Assembly (NCBI RefSeq): GCF_039652435.2
Contig: NZ_CP190246.1
Location: 4,278,001 to 4,342,000, forward strand
DNA length: 64,000 nt
Direction of reading: 5' to 3'
Source: Niabella insulamsoli
GTDB taxonomy: Bacteria; Bacteroidota; Bacteroidia; Chitinophagales; Chitinophagaceae
Part shown: positions 8,839-18,120 of the stretch, piece by piece
How the letters are laid out: each line of letters opens with the position of its first letter
Position numbering within the stretch: the first letter of the stretch is position 1
Notes under the pieces: generated by a model
The model's database searches: none
What the model was told of the DNA's origin: nothing
What the model saw: only the letters and a program-made list of their open reading frames with translations
Position numbers and translations under genes: made by a program

Positions 8839-8880
8839 CTCATAATCAGGTGGTCCCTGGTTCGAGCCCAGGTGGGACCA
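8839..8880 (+). other. attR: 3' fragment of a tRNA-Met(CAT)-like gene
   Basis: The sequence reads as the 3' half of a tRNA from the anticodon loop onward: loop CTCATAA (8839-8845, anticodon CAT), anticodon-stem strand TCAGG, variable loop TGGTC, T-stem CCTGG/CCAGG around TTCGAGC (8861-8867), acceptor strand TGGGACC (8873-8879) and discriminator A. Bases just left of 8839 do not pair with the anticodon stem, and no D-arm or 5' acceptor strand exists, so the gene is split here. The break inside the anticodon loop marks the likely crossover region. CAT can be elongator Met or Ile2 tRNA; Met is favoured by resemblance. Confidence 0.85.
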
Positions 8881-8889
8881 CAACACAAG

Positions 8890-8933
8890 GCTCTATATGA
8901 TTGATTTTTAATTGATTATATGGAGCTTTTTTT
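8890..8933 (+). terminator. Native terminator of the split tRNA gene
   Basis: GCTCTATATGATT (8890-8902) pairs along its full length, with G-T wobbles, with GATTATATGGAGC (8914-8926), and seven T residues follow. It lies ten bases beyond the tRNA 3' end, so the right flank of the integration site retains the tRNA's original terminator. Confidence 0.85.
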
Positions 8934-9237
8934 ATTGGGGTAAACATAGGGACGCCAATTGCTTGCATCTTTTTCAACATAAATATTCGAGGGCATTAAA
9001 GCCGAGGGCTTCAACACCAATCAAAAGCTAACCCTCTCTCTGACATCGCCATTTTAATTTTACTCAAACAAAAGGATAATTAATTGAGCGCTCCACGCTC
9101 TGCCGAGTTTAAACTGCGCATTCGATTGCACGGCAAAAAACAAAAATTATATTAAAAGCTTTTCTACCTTAGGTGGTCCTAACGAATTGATATTATCAAA
9201 CAATTAACCAAGCCTTATTATATAGTTATCATTTATT
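8934..9237. other. Gene-free stretch upstream of the sigma factor
   Basis: About 300 bases lie between the tRNA terminator and the sigma-factor gene. No reading frame or repeat is supported. The stretch must hold the promoter of the uptake locus but no clear Bacteroidota promoter (TTTG and TAnnTTTG at the usual spacing) could be fixed by eye. Confidence 0.5.
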
Positions 9238-9786
9238 TTGCCTGAGAATATCCCATATCTTGTACAGCAGATCGCTTATACACGCGACGAACAGGCGTAT
9301 AAAACCCTGTTTCTACACTTCCATCCCGGGCTATTCAGATTCTGCCTCAACTTTGTAAAAAATTTTGAAGTAGCAGAAGAGATTGTGTCGGATACTTTTC
9401 TAAAAATATGGATCATGGAATCCCGCTTAGGCTACGTTGATGACATCCAGGCCTATCTTTTCAAAACCGCCAGGAACGCGTCAATAACTTGGTTATCAAA
9501 GCAAAAAACCAAGGTTGTTGACATCGATGACCTGGACCAAAAAACAGGAATTACACCGGAAACGCTTTATATAAACACCGAAACAGGCTGGGAAATTGAA
9601 AAAGCTATTTCATCGCTTCCGCAACAATGCCAACTCGTTTTCCGGCTGGCCAAACAAGAGGGCTTTTCATATAAACAAATTACAGCAGTACTTGATATTT
9701 CTCAAAATACCATTGAAGCACATATGAGGACAGCCTTAAAACGCATCAGGGTGCAGCTACAGGAATATCTTACGGGGAAAAAATAA
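9238..9786 (+). CDS. ECF RNA polymerase sigma factor, FecI-like
   Basis: A 182-residue sigma-70 family protein that would direct RNA polymerase to the transporter genes when released by its anti-sigma factor. Region 2 spans about residues 20-90 with the AEEIVSDTFLKIW motif, and region 4 about 125-175 with the helix-turn-helix FSYKQITAVLDISQNTIEAH. The reading frame opens only 12 nt before the TTG at 9238, and no ATG or GTG exists before the conserved domain, so TTG is the best start. It is followed after 49 nt by a FecR-type anti-sigma gene and then SusC/SusD genes, the usual arrangement of Bacteroidota sigma-controlled uptake loci. Confidence 0.9.
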   Translation: MPENIPYLVQQIAYTRDEQAYKTLFLHFHPGLFRFCLNFVKNFEVAEEIVSDTFLKIWIMESRLGYVDDIQAYLFKTARNASITWLSKQKTKVVDIDDLDQKTGITPETLYINTETGWEIEKAISSLPQQCQLVFRLAKQEGFSYKQITAVLDISQNTIEAHMRTALKRIRVQLQEYLTGKK

Positions 9787-9835
9787 TTGGTCTTGCTCTA
9801 ACGGTAAATTCTTTTTTTCAAGTCTATATAAATAT

Positions 9836-10897
9836 ATGGGCAACGATTTTGAAAAAAGAATATACGACCTGATTGCTTTAAAAATCTCTCGTCGGGCATC
9901 TGCCGAAGATTTAAAGGAGTTGGAATTTCTTTTGGCCCAATATCCAGCGTACCGGTTTTTAAATGATGAACTAAGCAAGCCTTCTTATAATACCGAGAAA
10001 GCGCAGGCTCACGCGCAAGAGGCTTATTTGGCACACTATTATAGTAAAATTTACCTTGCTTCCAATCAGGAAAAAGAGCTGCATAAAGAAGTGCCAGTCA
10101 CCAGCCCTTCTTTACAAATATCTCGCTTCCCTTTCAAATACTTGTTGGGCGCGGCGATGCTGACCTTCATTGTCGCCATTGCCGTTGTTGTTTATAATAA
10201 ACAGCGCCCCGAAGCAATGGGGAAAAACTTCAATGAAATGATCACCCAAAAAGGGTCAAAATCTAAACTGATTCTCCCAGACGGAACCACAGTTATATTA
10301 AATGCGGACAGCAAAATATCTTATAGCAAAAATTTTAATAAACCCTCGAGAAACGTTCGGCTGACCGGTGAGGCCTATTTTGATGTTGCACATAATGCCG
10401 GCAGGCCCTTTATTGTGCACACTTCTAAAGCGGATATCAAAGTTTTAGGTACGCGGTTTAACGTGCGCGATTACCCTGGAGAAGAAAGACTTGAAACATC
10501 GTTGATAAAAGGCAAAGTAGAGGTTTCGGTAGAAGGCAGTAAAACGTTTACCCTAAAGCCCTCCGACAAGCTGATCATCGACAAATCATTAATGGAGAGC
10601 GCCGAGACAAAAGACAAAGCTTTTCAACTCGCGCCTGTTACGCAGATAGATTCCCTTGTCGCCGAGACCTCCTGGATCTCAAACAAAATGGTTTATTCGA
10701 ACAAGGCCTTCTCCGAAATTATCAAAGACCTGGAACGGCAGTTCGACGTGACCATCCGGATGAACAACCCGGCCGTCGAGAAATATAGATATACCGGAAG
10801 TTTCGAAGAAAATAATATCGAAGATATTCTTCAAATATTGCAGATTATAAAGCCATTTCAATACAAAGCTGAAGGAAAAACGATTACTATTTATTAA
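9836..10897 (+). CDS. FecR-type anti-sigma factor (inner membrane)
   Basis: The 353-residue protein relays the occupancy of the outer-membrane transporter to the ECF sigma factor encoded just upstream. A cytoplasmic sigma-binding part (about 1-98) is followed by one transmembrane helix (about 102-120), then a periplasmic FecR domain (about 140-235, with the family pattern LPDGTTVILNADS and LTGEAYFDVAH) and a C-terminal DUF4974 domain (about 280-353), which is the part expected to contact the transporter's STN domain. The next gene indeed encodes a transporter with an STN domain, so the whole trans-envelope signalling chain is present. Confidence 0.93.
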   Translation: MGNDFEKRIYDLIALKISRRASAEDLKELEFLLAQYPAYRFLNDELSKPSYNTEKAQAHAQEAYLAHYYSKIYLASNQEKELHKEVPVTSPSLQISRFPFKYLLGAAMLTFIVAIAVVVYNKQRPEAMGKNFNEMITQKGSKSKLILPDGTTVILNADSKISYSKNFNKPSRNVRLTGEAYFDVAHNAGRPFIVHTSKADIKVLGTRFNVRDYPGEERLETSLIKGKVEVSVEGSKTFTLKPSDKLIIDKSLMESAETKDKAFQLAPVTQIDSLVAETSWISNKMVYSNKAFSEIIKDLERQFDVTIRMNNPAVEKYRYTGSFEENNIEDILQILQIIKPFQYKAEGKTITIY

Positions 10898-11024
10898 AAC
10901 CAAAAAAACTTGCCCATGATGAAACAGTAATGAATAAAAAATGAAAATGGAGAATGCGGCAAACATTCTCCAAAAGAAAGTTTTCACACTAATTGTCAAA
11001 TGTTAAAAACTTAAAAACAAAGTT

Positions 11025-14000
11025 ATGGAAAAATCAACTCGCTCCTTTCCGCGGGGAGGGTTATGCCTTATCAGAAAGGCGCTCTTAATTATGAAATTAT
11101 CTCTCTTCTTTTTACTGATTGCTTTGCAGGTTTCCGCAGTCAACCACGCGCAGGAAACGATCAATATGAAAGCCGAAAGCATTCGGCTGGAGGATGTTTT
11201 TAAAACAATTGAAAAGCAAACCAGTTATCGCTTCTATTACAGCGAAGATGATTTTAGCATCTACGCACCGATTTTTATCAATGCAGAAAAAGCAGGTGTC
11301 CGCGACGTGTTAAAAAAAGCGCTACGGGACACGGACATCAAATGGAAGATCATTAACAAGACAAAGGTCGTTCTTTATAAAAGTCGCGAAGAGCTGCTCG
11401 AGCACATTATGATGACCGTTAACGGCACGGTTGTGGGTGAATCGGGGCAACCCATTCAGGGCGCGTCGGTGGTCGTTAAGGGAAGCACCACGGGGACAAC
11501 CACTGACGCAAAGGGCGCCTTTTCGCTGGAAGTCGCTGACGGCGCAGTGTTATTAGTTTCTGCAATCGGTTTTATAGAGCAGGAAGTAATGGTAGATTCG
11601 GAGACGATCAACATTATATTAAAAACCACGGAAACCAAAATGGATGAAGTGGTGGTCGTTGCCTATGGAACACAAAAACGTGTTAACCTGTCTGGGTCGG
11701 TAAACACACTCAATACCAGCCAGGTGGTAAATCGTCCGGTAACATCGCTGACCAATTCTCTACAGGGTTTGATTCCCGGAATGGTCGTCTTGTCCCGCCC
11801 CGGTGATGTGGGTAGCGATATCGGTTCTATTAACGTAAGAGGTAGGGGTAATCTTGGATCTTCGGGGCCCTTATACATTGTGGACGGGGTGCCGGTAACC
11901 GCTGGTGATTTTGCCCGAATTAACCCAGCAGATGTTGAAAGCATGTCTGTTCTAAAAGACGCAGCAGCCGCTTCTCTCTACGGGTCAAGGGCCGCTTATG
12001 GCGTCATCCTCGTGACAACTAAAAGAGGAAAGGGAGGAAAAGCCGTAGTTAATTATAACGGCTATTACGGATCGCAAAAAGCAACAGTGCTGCCTCACTG
12101 GCTGGGTTCTTACGATTACGCTATTCTCAGCAATGAAGCGGCGGTAAATGCCGGCGGAACAGCGCCCTTTTCTACGGCACAATTGGAGAAAATACAAAAC
12201 CAGTCAAGCCCGGATAGTTTTCCAAATACCGATTGGTATGAGCTTGCACTTAGATCTTCAGCGCCCATTACCGAACACCAGGTTAGTGTAATGGGCGGCG
12301 GCACCACGCGTTACTATTTTAGCGGCGCTTTTTTTAAACAGGGATCGCTCATTCCTGATAAGGACCTGAACAGGTTTTCATTCCGCTCGAACGTAGAATC
12401 TCAGGTATCTGATAAATTCAAAATAGGTTCTAATCTATCGTATATACGAGATCATATAAACAGCGAAAGTGGCGCATTAAGCTTTGTAAGCCTGAACCGG
12501 GTGACGCCGCTTTTGGTAAATAAACAATCAAATGGCGAATGGGGCAGCATCAATGGAGGCGTTATTGACGCGACGCTTGCGGCTGATAACCCTGTAAGAA
12601 GATTGCAGGAAGGCGGCCGCAACTCATCGGTAGGGAACAGGTTTATTGGCAACCTGAACGGAACATTTTCTCCCGTAAAGGGACTTGACTTTAACGGCTT
12701 ATTTTCCTACAACAACTACAACTACATCAGTTCTGCTTTCATCAACCGGATGGACCCCATTATCAATTTTAATACCGGCGCGCCTCTCAATTCTACCGCA
12801 GTTACAGTGAATCAGCTGACAGAAAACTGGCAAAACACTGCCAATATATTAGGTCAGTTAACGGGTAGTTATGAAACGAAAATTAATCGGCATGTAGGGC
12901 GTTTATTGGTGGGTAGTTCTTATGAAAATAATAACGCACGCACGATACAAGTCATCAGAAAAAACTTTGTGACCAATGAGCTCGATGCTATTGACGCTGG
13001 TTCAACTGACCCTGTCAATACGGCAGCCACCGGCGGTATTCAGCAGTACGCGCTCTTCTCTTTGTTTACAAGACTCAATTATTCTTATGATGAAAAATAT
13101 TTTCTGGAAGCCAATTTTAGGGCAGACGAAGCTTCAAGGTTTGCACCAGGCCATCGCTGGGGGTATTACCCTTCCTTTTCAGGCGCATGGCGTCTTTCAG
13201 AAGAAGATTTTCTTAAAAACAGCTCCTGGATATCTGAATTAAAATTAAGAGGATCATGGGGTAAGCTGGGTAATATCAACAATGTAGGCAACTATGATTT
13301 CTATGATGGCTTAACATCGGGCACCGTAGGCATTCTGGATCAAAAGCAGCAGGATGGTGTGTCTCCGGGCAAATTGTTTAATCCCGCCCTATCGTGGGAA
13401 AAAGTTACAATGACGAATATCGGCGTTGAAGCCGGCTTTATACAAAACAAGCTGACTTTGCAGGCGGACGTATTCAACAAAATAACCGAAGGAATTTTGT
13501 TACAAGACGAGTCGGTTCCTGCCGAGGCAGGCCTGTCCAACACGCAGTACCCGTCGAGAAATGTAGGGAAAGTGCAGAACCGCGGTATTGAACTCTCGGT
13601 AAATTATAGCGATCAGGTAGGGGAGTTTAAGTATTCAATCGGTGGAAACCTGGCTAAGGTTAAAAACAAAATCATCAGCCTCAGCAATAGCGGCACGGAT
13701 ATGATTACCGGCACTTACTATATTAACCGGGTGGGAGAAGCCGTAGGCTCTTTTTACATGTACGAAGCGGATGGCCTGTTTGTAAGCGACGAGGAAGTGG
13801 CGCAACATGCCACCCAGTTCTCAGGCACAAAAGCTGGTGACATTAAATATGTAGATCAGAACGGAGACAATGTGATTAATGGAGATGATCGAATCGTCGC
13901 AGGCAATGATGTTCCGTATTTTAATTATGGGTTAAACGCAGCATTGAGTTACAAAGGGTTTGACATGTCGGTTATCGGACAAGGAGTTTCAGGCGTGAAA

Positions 14001-14399
14001 GTATATCTGGCCAACGAAGCTTCGCAGGCTTTTTTCAACGGCGCAGGTGTAAAGGAATATGTATTAGGCCGCTGGACGGCTGATAACCCGAACCCCAATG
14101 CCTCATATCCCCGCGTTTTAAGATCGGCAGCCAACTCACAGAACCTGCAACTTTCCAGCTTCTGGCTTTTCAACGCGGATTACTTCCGTATTAAATCTTT
14201 GTCTTTGGGATACACGATTCCAGAGGCCGTACTTGCAAAAGCACATATCAAAGGATTACGCATTTATCTTTCCAGCAATAATCCGTTCACAATAAGAGGC
14301 GATAAAAAAATGAGAGATTTTGATCCGGAATCAGCGTCTACCAGGGCGGCCTATCCGCAATTGAAATCTTATTCATTCGGTATCAACTTAACTCTTTAA
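11025..14399 (+). CDS. SusC/RagA-family TonB-dependent outer-membrane transporter with STN signalling domain
   Basis: An outer-membrane beta-barrel of 1124 residues that imports a nutrient captured with its SusD partner, powered by TonB. After a basic leader and signal peptide (hydrophobic core at about 23-36) come an STN domain (about 48-110), a carboxypeptidase-regulatory-like domain (about 130-205, VNGTVVGESGQPIQGA), a TonB-box-like stretch MDEVVVVAYG (about 206-215), the plug domain (about 220-330) and the barrel to the C-terminus. The STN domain is present only in transporters that also signal through a FecR protein, which fits the two genes upstream. The start at 11025 is kept because such basic N-terminal extensions are common in SusC proteins; an internal ATG at 11091 would also leave the signal peptide intact. 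Substrate unknown. Confidence 0.95.
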   Translation: MEKSTRSFPRGGLCLIRKALLIMKLSLFFLLIALQVSAVNHAQETINMKAESIRLEDVFKTIEKQTSYRFYYSEDDFSIYAPIFINAEKAGVRDVLKKALRDTDIKWKIINKTKVVLYKSREELLEHIMMTVNGTVVGESGQPIQGASVVVKGSTTGTTTDAKGAFSLEVADGAVLLVSAIGFIEQEVMVDSETINIILKTTETKMDEVVVVAYGTQKRVNLSGSVNTLNTSQVVNRPVTSLTNSLQGLIPGMVVLSRPGDVGSDIGSINVRGRGNLGSSGPLYIVDGVPVTAGDFARINPADVESMSVLKDAAAASLYGSRAAYGVILVTTKRGKGGKAVVNYNGYYGSQKATVLPHWLGSYDYAILSNEAAVNAGGTAPFSTAQLEKIQNQSSPDSFPNTDWYELALRSSAPITEHQVSVMGGGTTRYYFSGAFFKQGSLIPDKDLNRFSFRSNVESQVSDKFKIGSNLSYIRDHINSESGALSFVSLNRVTPLLVNKQSNGEWGSINGGVIDATLAADNPVRRLQEGGRNSSVGNRFIGNLNGTFSPVKGLDFNGLFSYNNYNYISSAFINRMDPIINFNTGAPLNSTAVTVNQLTENWQNTANILGQLTGSYETKINRHVGRLLVGSSYENNNARTIQVIRKNFVTNELDAIDAGSTDPVNTAATGGIQQYALFSLFTRLNYSYDEKYFLEANFRADEASRFAPGHRWGYYPSFSGAWRLSEEDFLKNSSWISELKLRGSWGKLGNINNVGNYDFYDGLTSGTVGILDQKQQDGVSPGKLFNPALSWEKVTMTNIGVEAGFIQNKLTLQADVFNKITEGILLQDESVPAEAGLSNTQYPSRNVGKVQNRGIELSVNYSDQVGEFKYSIGGNLAKVKNKIISLSNSGTDMITGTYYINRVGEAVGSFYMYEADGLFVSDEEVAQHATQFSGTKAGDIKYVDQNGDNVINGDDRIVAGNDVPYFNYGLNAALSYKGFDMSVIGQGVSGVKVYLANEASQAFFNGAGVKEYVLGRWTADNPNPNASYPRVLRSAANSQNLQLSSFWLFNADYFRIKSLSLGYTIPEAVLAKAHIKGLRIYLSSNNPFTIRGDKKMRDFDPESASTRAAYPQLKSYSFGINLTL

Positions 14400-14410
14400 A
14401 AAATTCTTTT

Positions 14411-16081
14411 ATGAAACGTTTTATTCTATATAGTTTCCTTTTTATTTTTCTTTTAAGTTGCTCCCGACAACTGGAGCTAACTCCGCAGGACCAGATTTCA
14501 ACAGACGGCTTTTGGAAATCTTCCAAGGACGCCCTGTTGGCTCTTAACGCCTGTTACAGCTCGCTTCAATATGGCTACAACTACGCTTACGACGACGGTT
14601 CCTCTGACAATGCATACGCTCAATACCCTTGGGAGAGCAACGCCACCTTTATAAGCGCCGGGAATATTGATCCTTCGCGCGACGCCGGTTACAACAGCCG
14701 GTATCAGTCGATTAGAACGCTTAATTATTTTCTCGATAACGTAGACAAGGCCCCTCTGGATGATGCAACGAAAAGCAGATATATTGCCGAAGCACGGGCG
14801 ATAAGAGCTTTTGTTTATTATCAGCTTGCTGCCACTTTTGGCCCCGTTCCTTTATTAAAAAACAGCTATTCGGATCCGCTGGAAGCCGCCGTTGATCCCA
14901 ATTCGCAGGAGGAGGTCATCAATTTCTCCATCGCGGAACTTCAGGATGTAGCGGATATTTTACCAACCACCTACGCTGGCGGATCGGGAACGGAAACAGG
15001 AAGAGTAACCCGTGGCGCCGCCTGGGCCATGCTCACCAGAATACAATTACATTTTCAGAAATGGGGCGATGCTGTAACAAGTGCCCAGAAAGTGATGGGT
15101 CTTGGATATGAACTTTTCCGGGTAGGCACGGTGTCCGCCGCGGATATGGCCGATGATTTTTCTACGCTGGTGGACTTTGCCAATGGCGACGATAAGGCAC
15201 GGTTTTACAAAGGGCTGGCCAGCTATGAACAACAGTTTTGGGCAGCGAATGAGGTCAGCAGCAAAGAAATTATTTTAGCGTCTCAGGCCATAACCAACTC
15301 TTCTTATGAATGGGGAAATGGATTAAACACATTGCTCCCTCCTTCGGTCTTGGGTGGCTGGAGCTCTATAACACCTACCCAAAGCCTCGTAAATTCCTAT
15401 TGGAACCGCAATGGTACACCGTTTACACCGGTTACACCTGCAGTAAGAGCATCCAATTTTAACGATGGTAGCCCCAATGCCGCTTTCTTTTCAGAATTTA
15501 AAAACAGGGATACTCGTTTGTACGCCAGCGTACTCTTTCCTTCGGTAACCTGGAAACGCTACTCAGACGGATTTACTTTTTCGTGGAAATCGGGCGTGAA
15601 CAACAACAATAGCAAGACTGGCTACAATTTCCGAAAACTGGTTGACCCCGCTTATATTGCTACCGATTGGGACGGAGCCCAGGACTTTCCCATCATCCGT
15701 TATGCCGAAATACTGCTTGCTTACGCGGAGGCGAAAAATGAAGTAAGCGGGCCAGATGCAAGTGTTTACAGCGCATTAAACGACATACGAGACCGGGCCG
15801 GCATGCCTCCTATAAATCAGTCCATCTACAATACCAAAGAAACATTAAGAACATTGATCCGAAACGAACGGAGAATTGAACTTGCCGGAGAAGGACAGCG
15901 ATTTTTTGACATCCGTCGTTGGGGAGTCGCAGGCGCCGTTATGACGACGATCTTCGACCTTAACAACTCGAGGGTGCAGGAACGTACCTGGGACAACAAA
16001 TACCTCCTGATGCCTTACCCGCAATCTGCTGTCGACAGAAACCCGAAATTAGCCACAGCTCAGGCATCAAAAGGATACTGA
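14411..16081 (+). CDS. SusD/RagB-family nutrient-binding outer-membrane lipoprotein
   Basis: Surface lipoprotein of 556 residues that forms the lid on the SusC barrel and binds substrate. The signal peptide ends in the lipobox LLSC with Cys17 as the lipidation site. The N-terminal pattern LELTPQDQISTDGFW, the TPR-like helices and the C-terminal motif IRNERRIELAGEGQRFFDIRRWG-type signature (about 490-515) are hallmarks of the family. It begins 11 nt after susC and is followed by a rho-independent terminator, so the operon contains no glycoside hydrolase, sulfatase or peptidase that would reveal the substrate. Confidence 0.95.
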   Translation: MKRFILYSFLFIFLLSCSRQLELTPQDQISTDGFWKSSKDALLALNACYSSLQYGYNYAYDDGSSDNAYAQYPWESNATFISAGNIDPSRDAGYNSRYQSIRTLNYFLDNVDKAPLDDATKSRYIAEARAIRAFVYYQLAATFGPVPLLKNSYSDPLEAAVDPNSQEEVINFSIAELQDVADILPTTYAGGSGTETGRVTRGAAWAMLTRIQLHFQKWGDAVTSAQKVMGLGYELFRVGTVSAADMADDFSTLVDFANGDDKARFYKGLASYEQQFWAANEVSSKEIILASQAITNSSYEWGNGLNTLLPPSVLGGWSSITPTQSLVNSYWNRNGTPFTPVTPAVRASNFNDGSPNAAFFSEFKNRDTRLYASVLFPSVTWKRYSDGFTFSWKSGVNNNNSKTGYNFRKLVDPAYIATDWDGAQDFPIIRYAEILLAYAEAKNEVSGPDASVYSALNDIRDRAGMPPINQSIYNTKETLRTLIRNERRIELAGEGQRFFDIRRWGVAGAVMTTIFDLNNSRVQERTWDNKYLLMPYPQSAVDRNPKLATAQASKGY

Positions 16082-16103
16082 TAAATATGGCTTTTCATTT
16101 AAA

Positions 16104-16136
16104 AAGGCTACGCCGTATTAGCGTAGCCTTTTCTTT
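16104..16136 (+). terminator. Rho-independent terminator of the sus operon
   Basis: AAGGCTACGC (16104-16113) and GCGTAGCCTT (16121-16130) form a perfect 10-bp stem around a 7-nt loop, with a T-rich tail (TTCTTT) on the + strand. It lies 22 nt after the susD stop codon. Confidence 0.93.
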
Positions 16137-16210
16137 GTAGCTTTGAATCTGCTTTTTGACGATTTTTTATCCCTAATAAAATCAAAACGAACGCCAATTA
16201 TAAACACCCC

Positions 16211-16936
16211 TCACCCTTTCACCAGCTTTTCCTCTTTATACAAAGGCAACACATCGGCAACGTCTTCGGTAAGGCAAAAGGCGATATCGTCGATATAGCC
16301 AAACCGGTTTACCAACCGGTGATAATGGGTAAGGTTTTCGGCAAACTTCAACAGGTCGTGCTGGTGTTGGCTATAAAGCTGCTCGACCATAAATGAACTG
16401 TCGCAATGAATTGTAAAATGGCTTTTGACCTTGCTGATCACGGCGCCCGCAAACAATGCGTCTTCAATATTAAACCGGTCTTTCCATCCGGCGCAGGCCA
16501 GGATCACGTTTTTATTTTGCTTAATCAAATAATTACAAACACAGGAAAGGTTGGGAAAAGATCCCGTCACCACGTCGTCGGCCCCGTTCACCAGCGCCAT
16601 GTGCAGCAAACGCGTTCCATTCGTGGTGGTCAACACCAGAATCTTATCTTCAATAAAGTCTTTCGTGTATTCCAGCGGCGAATTGCCATGATGCAAGCCT
16701 TCCGCCAGCTTGCCGTCGCGCTCCCCGGCCGCGATGCCGCCCACGGCCGCACTGATTTCTACGGCCTTGGGCACCGTATCTACGGGAATAATATATTTTG
16801 CGCCGTTGTGTAATGCCGCAGCAATAGTCGATGTAGCCCGGAAAACGTCGATCACCACGACCACACTGTCTTTCACATCATATAAGTGTAACAGCGCCGG
16901 CGAAAGCGACGTATATAAAGTGGGGTTTTGAGCCAT
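16211..16936 (-). CDS. comB: 2-phosphosulfolactate phosphatase family protein (ComB)
   Basis: A 241-residue cytoplasmic protein of the ComB family, which hydrolyses 2-phospho-3-sulfolactate to sulfolactate. Family signatures are clear: VVVIDVFRATSTI near residue 26-38, a GERDG motif near 92-96, GNSPLEY near 104-110 and the LTTTNGTRLL stretch near 121-130. In archaea the step leads to coenzyme M; in bacteria it may make sulfolactate as an end product or sulfonolipid precursor, and Bacteroidota do make sulfonolipids, but no other sulfonate gene is nearby. The gene follows gcvT by 22 nt on the same strand and is probably co-transcribed. Confidence 0.9.
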   Translation of the reverse strand: MAQNPTLYTSLSPALLHLYDVKDSVVVVIDVFRATSTIAAALHNGAKYIIPVDTVPKAVEISAAVGGIAAGERDGKLAEGLHHGNSPLEYTKDFIEDKILVLTTTNGTRLLHMALVNGADDVVTGSFPNLSCVCNYLIKQNKNVILACAGWKDRFNIEDALFAGAVISKVKSHFTIHCDSSFMVEQLYSQHQHDLLKFAENLTHYHRLVNRFGYIDDIAFCLTEDVADVLPLYKEEKLVKG

Positions 16937-16958
16937 TCAGAAAATAATTTAAAGCGGA

Positions 16959-18044
16959 TTAAACAAAAGGCATTTTTACAACTTTAGCGGCCAGTTGTTT
17001 GTCGCGGACTTTTATGAAAATATCAGACCCAATTCCCGCAAATTCTTTTTTTACATAGCCCAGCCCAATCGGCTTTCCCAGTGTCGGCGACTGGGTTCCG
17101 GAAGTAACGACGCCAATTGTACTGCCATCCTTATCTACAATATCATAACCCTGGCGCGGAATTCCTTTTTCTTCGAGCTCAAAGCCCACCAGCCGGCGGA
17201 GTACACCACTGGCTTTTTGTTGTTCCAACACTTCTTTGCCGGTAAAGGTTTTAGTGAATTTGGTTACCCAGCCCAGTCCGGCTTCGAGTGGCGTTGTATT
17301 ATCGCTCAGGTCGTTGCCATACAGGCAATATCCCATTTCGAGCCTCAGTGTGTCGCGGGCAGCAAGGCCTACTGGAATCAATCCCTTCGGGCGCCCGGCT
17401 TCAAAAATGGCATTCCAGATCTTATCCGCCGCACCCTCTTTATCTTCAAAATAAATTTCTATGCCGCCCGCGCCAGTGTATCCGGTTGCGCTGATCAGCA
17501 CATTATCTACGCCCGCAAATGTACCTTTTGCAAACGTGTAATATTTAAGGTTGATGATGTCGATATCCGTCAGCGGTTGCAATATCTCTGTGGCCTTGGG
17601 CCCCTGAACGGCCAGCAGCGCGGTTTGGTCAGAAATATTATGCATCTCTACTTCTTCGGTCTGATGCTGATAAATCCAATTCCAGTCTTTCTCAATGTTG
17701 GCGGCATTTACAACCAGCATGTATACTTTATTCTCTTCAATGCAATACACCAGCAAATCGTCGATAATACCTCCCTGCTCATTGGTAAGGGCGCTGTATT
17801 GCGCTTGTCCGTTTTTAAGCTTAGAGGCGTCGTTGGTTGTAACCTGCTGTATCAGCGGCAGCGCATTGGCTCCCTTTAAAATAAATTCGCCCATGTGGCT
17901 TACGTCAAACACGCCCGCCACTTTTCTTACGGCGTGGTGCTCTTCATTGATACTTGTGTAACTGATAGGCATATGGTAGCCGGCGAATTCAGCCATTTTG
18001 GCCCCGAGGGCGATGTGTTTTTCTGTAAAAGGAGTTTGCTTCAT
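16959..18044 (-). CDS. gcvT: Glycine cleavage system aminomethyltransferase (T protein)
   Basis: GcvT transfers the methylene group of the lipoyl-bound aminomethyl intermediate to tetrahydrofolate, releasing ammonia. The protein of 361 residues has the family's opening TPFTEKHIALGAKMAEFAGY and the VFDVSHMGE folate-site motif, then the Gly-rich SATGYTGAGG stretch and the C-terminal barrel domain. The ATG at 18044 (MKQTPF) is chosen because homologues begin there; the frame is open further upstream but the extra residues do not resemble the family. The partner genes gcvH and gcvP are not in the window. comB follows 22 nt downstream. Confidence 0.95.
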   Translation of the reverse strand: MKQTPFTEKHIALGAKMAEFAGYHMPISYTSINEEHHAVRKVAGVFDVSHMGEFILKGANALPLIQQVTTNDASKLKNGQAQYSALTNEQGGIIDDLLVYCIEENKVYMLVVNAANIEKDWNWIYQHQTEEVEMHNISDQTALLAVQGPKATEILQPLTDIDIINLKYYTFAKGTFAGVDNVLISATGYTGAGGIEIYFEDKEGAADKIWNAIFEAGRPKGLIPVGLAARDTLRLEMGYCLYGNDLSDNTTPLEAGLGWVTKFTKTFTGKEVLEQQKASGVLRRLVGFELEEKGIPRQGYDIVDKDGSTIGVVTSGTQSPTLGKPIGLGYVKKEFAGIGSDIFIKVRDKQLAAKVVKMPFV

Positions 18045-18120
18045 ATATACACTTTTTTGCGCGCCAAAGGTAATGGCAAATTCTATTTGATATTTGCGTT
18101 TTATCATTTACCTTTTACTG

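Larger units (their letters stand above)
1..8880. mobile_element. Right end of an integrated genomic island (defence island)
   Basis: The segment from the window edge to the tRNA fragment at 8839-8880 is visibly more AT-rich in its coding regions than everything to its right. It ends with a leftward tyrosine recombinase beside a truncated 3' tRNA end, which is the standard layout of an element integrated into a tRNA gene. Cargo seen here is a type I restriction-modification operon, an ATPase/HNH pair and an esterase-family gene. The left boundary, the reconstituted tRNA and any mobilisation genes lie outside the window, so it cannot be said whether this is a conjugative element or a simple integrative island. 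Confidence 0.75.

Noticed and set aside
8674..8886. Leftward reading frame with the phrase LGSNQGPPDYE next to the integrase
   Set aside because: This is the well-known antisense shadow of a tRNA gene; the sequence is the tRNA-Met fragment and int upstream region, not a protein gene.
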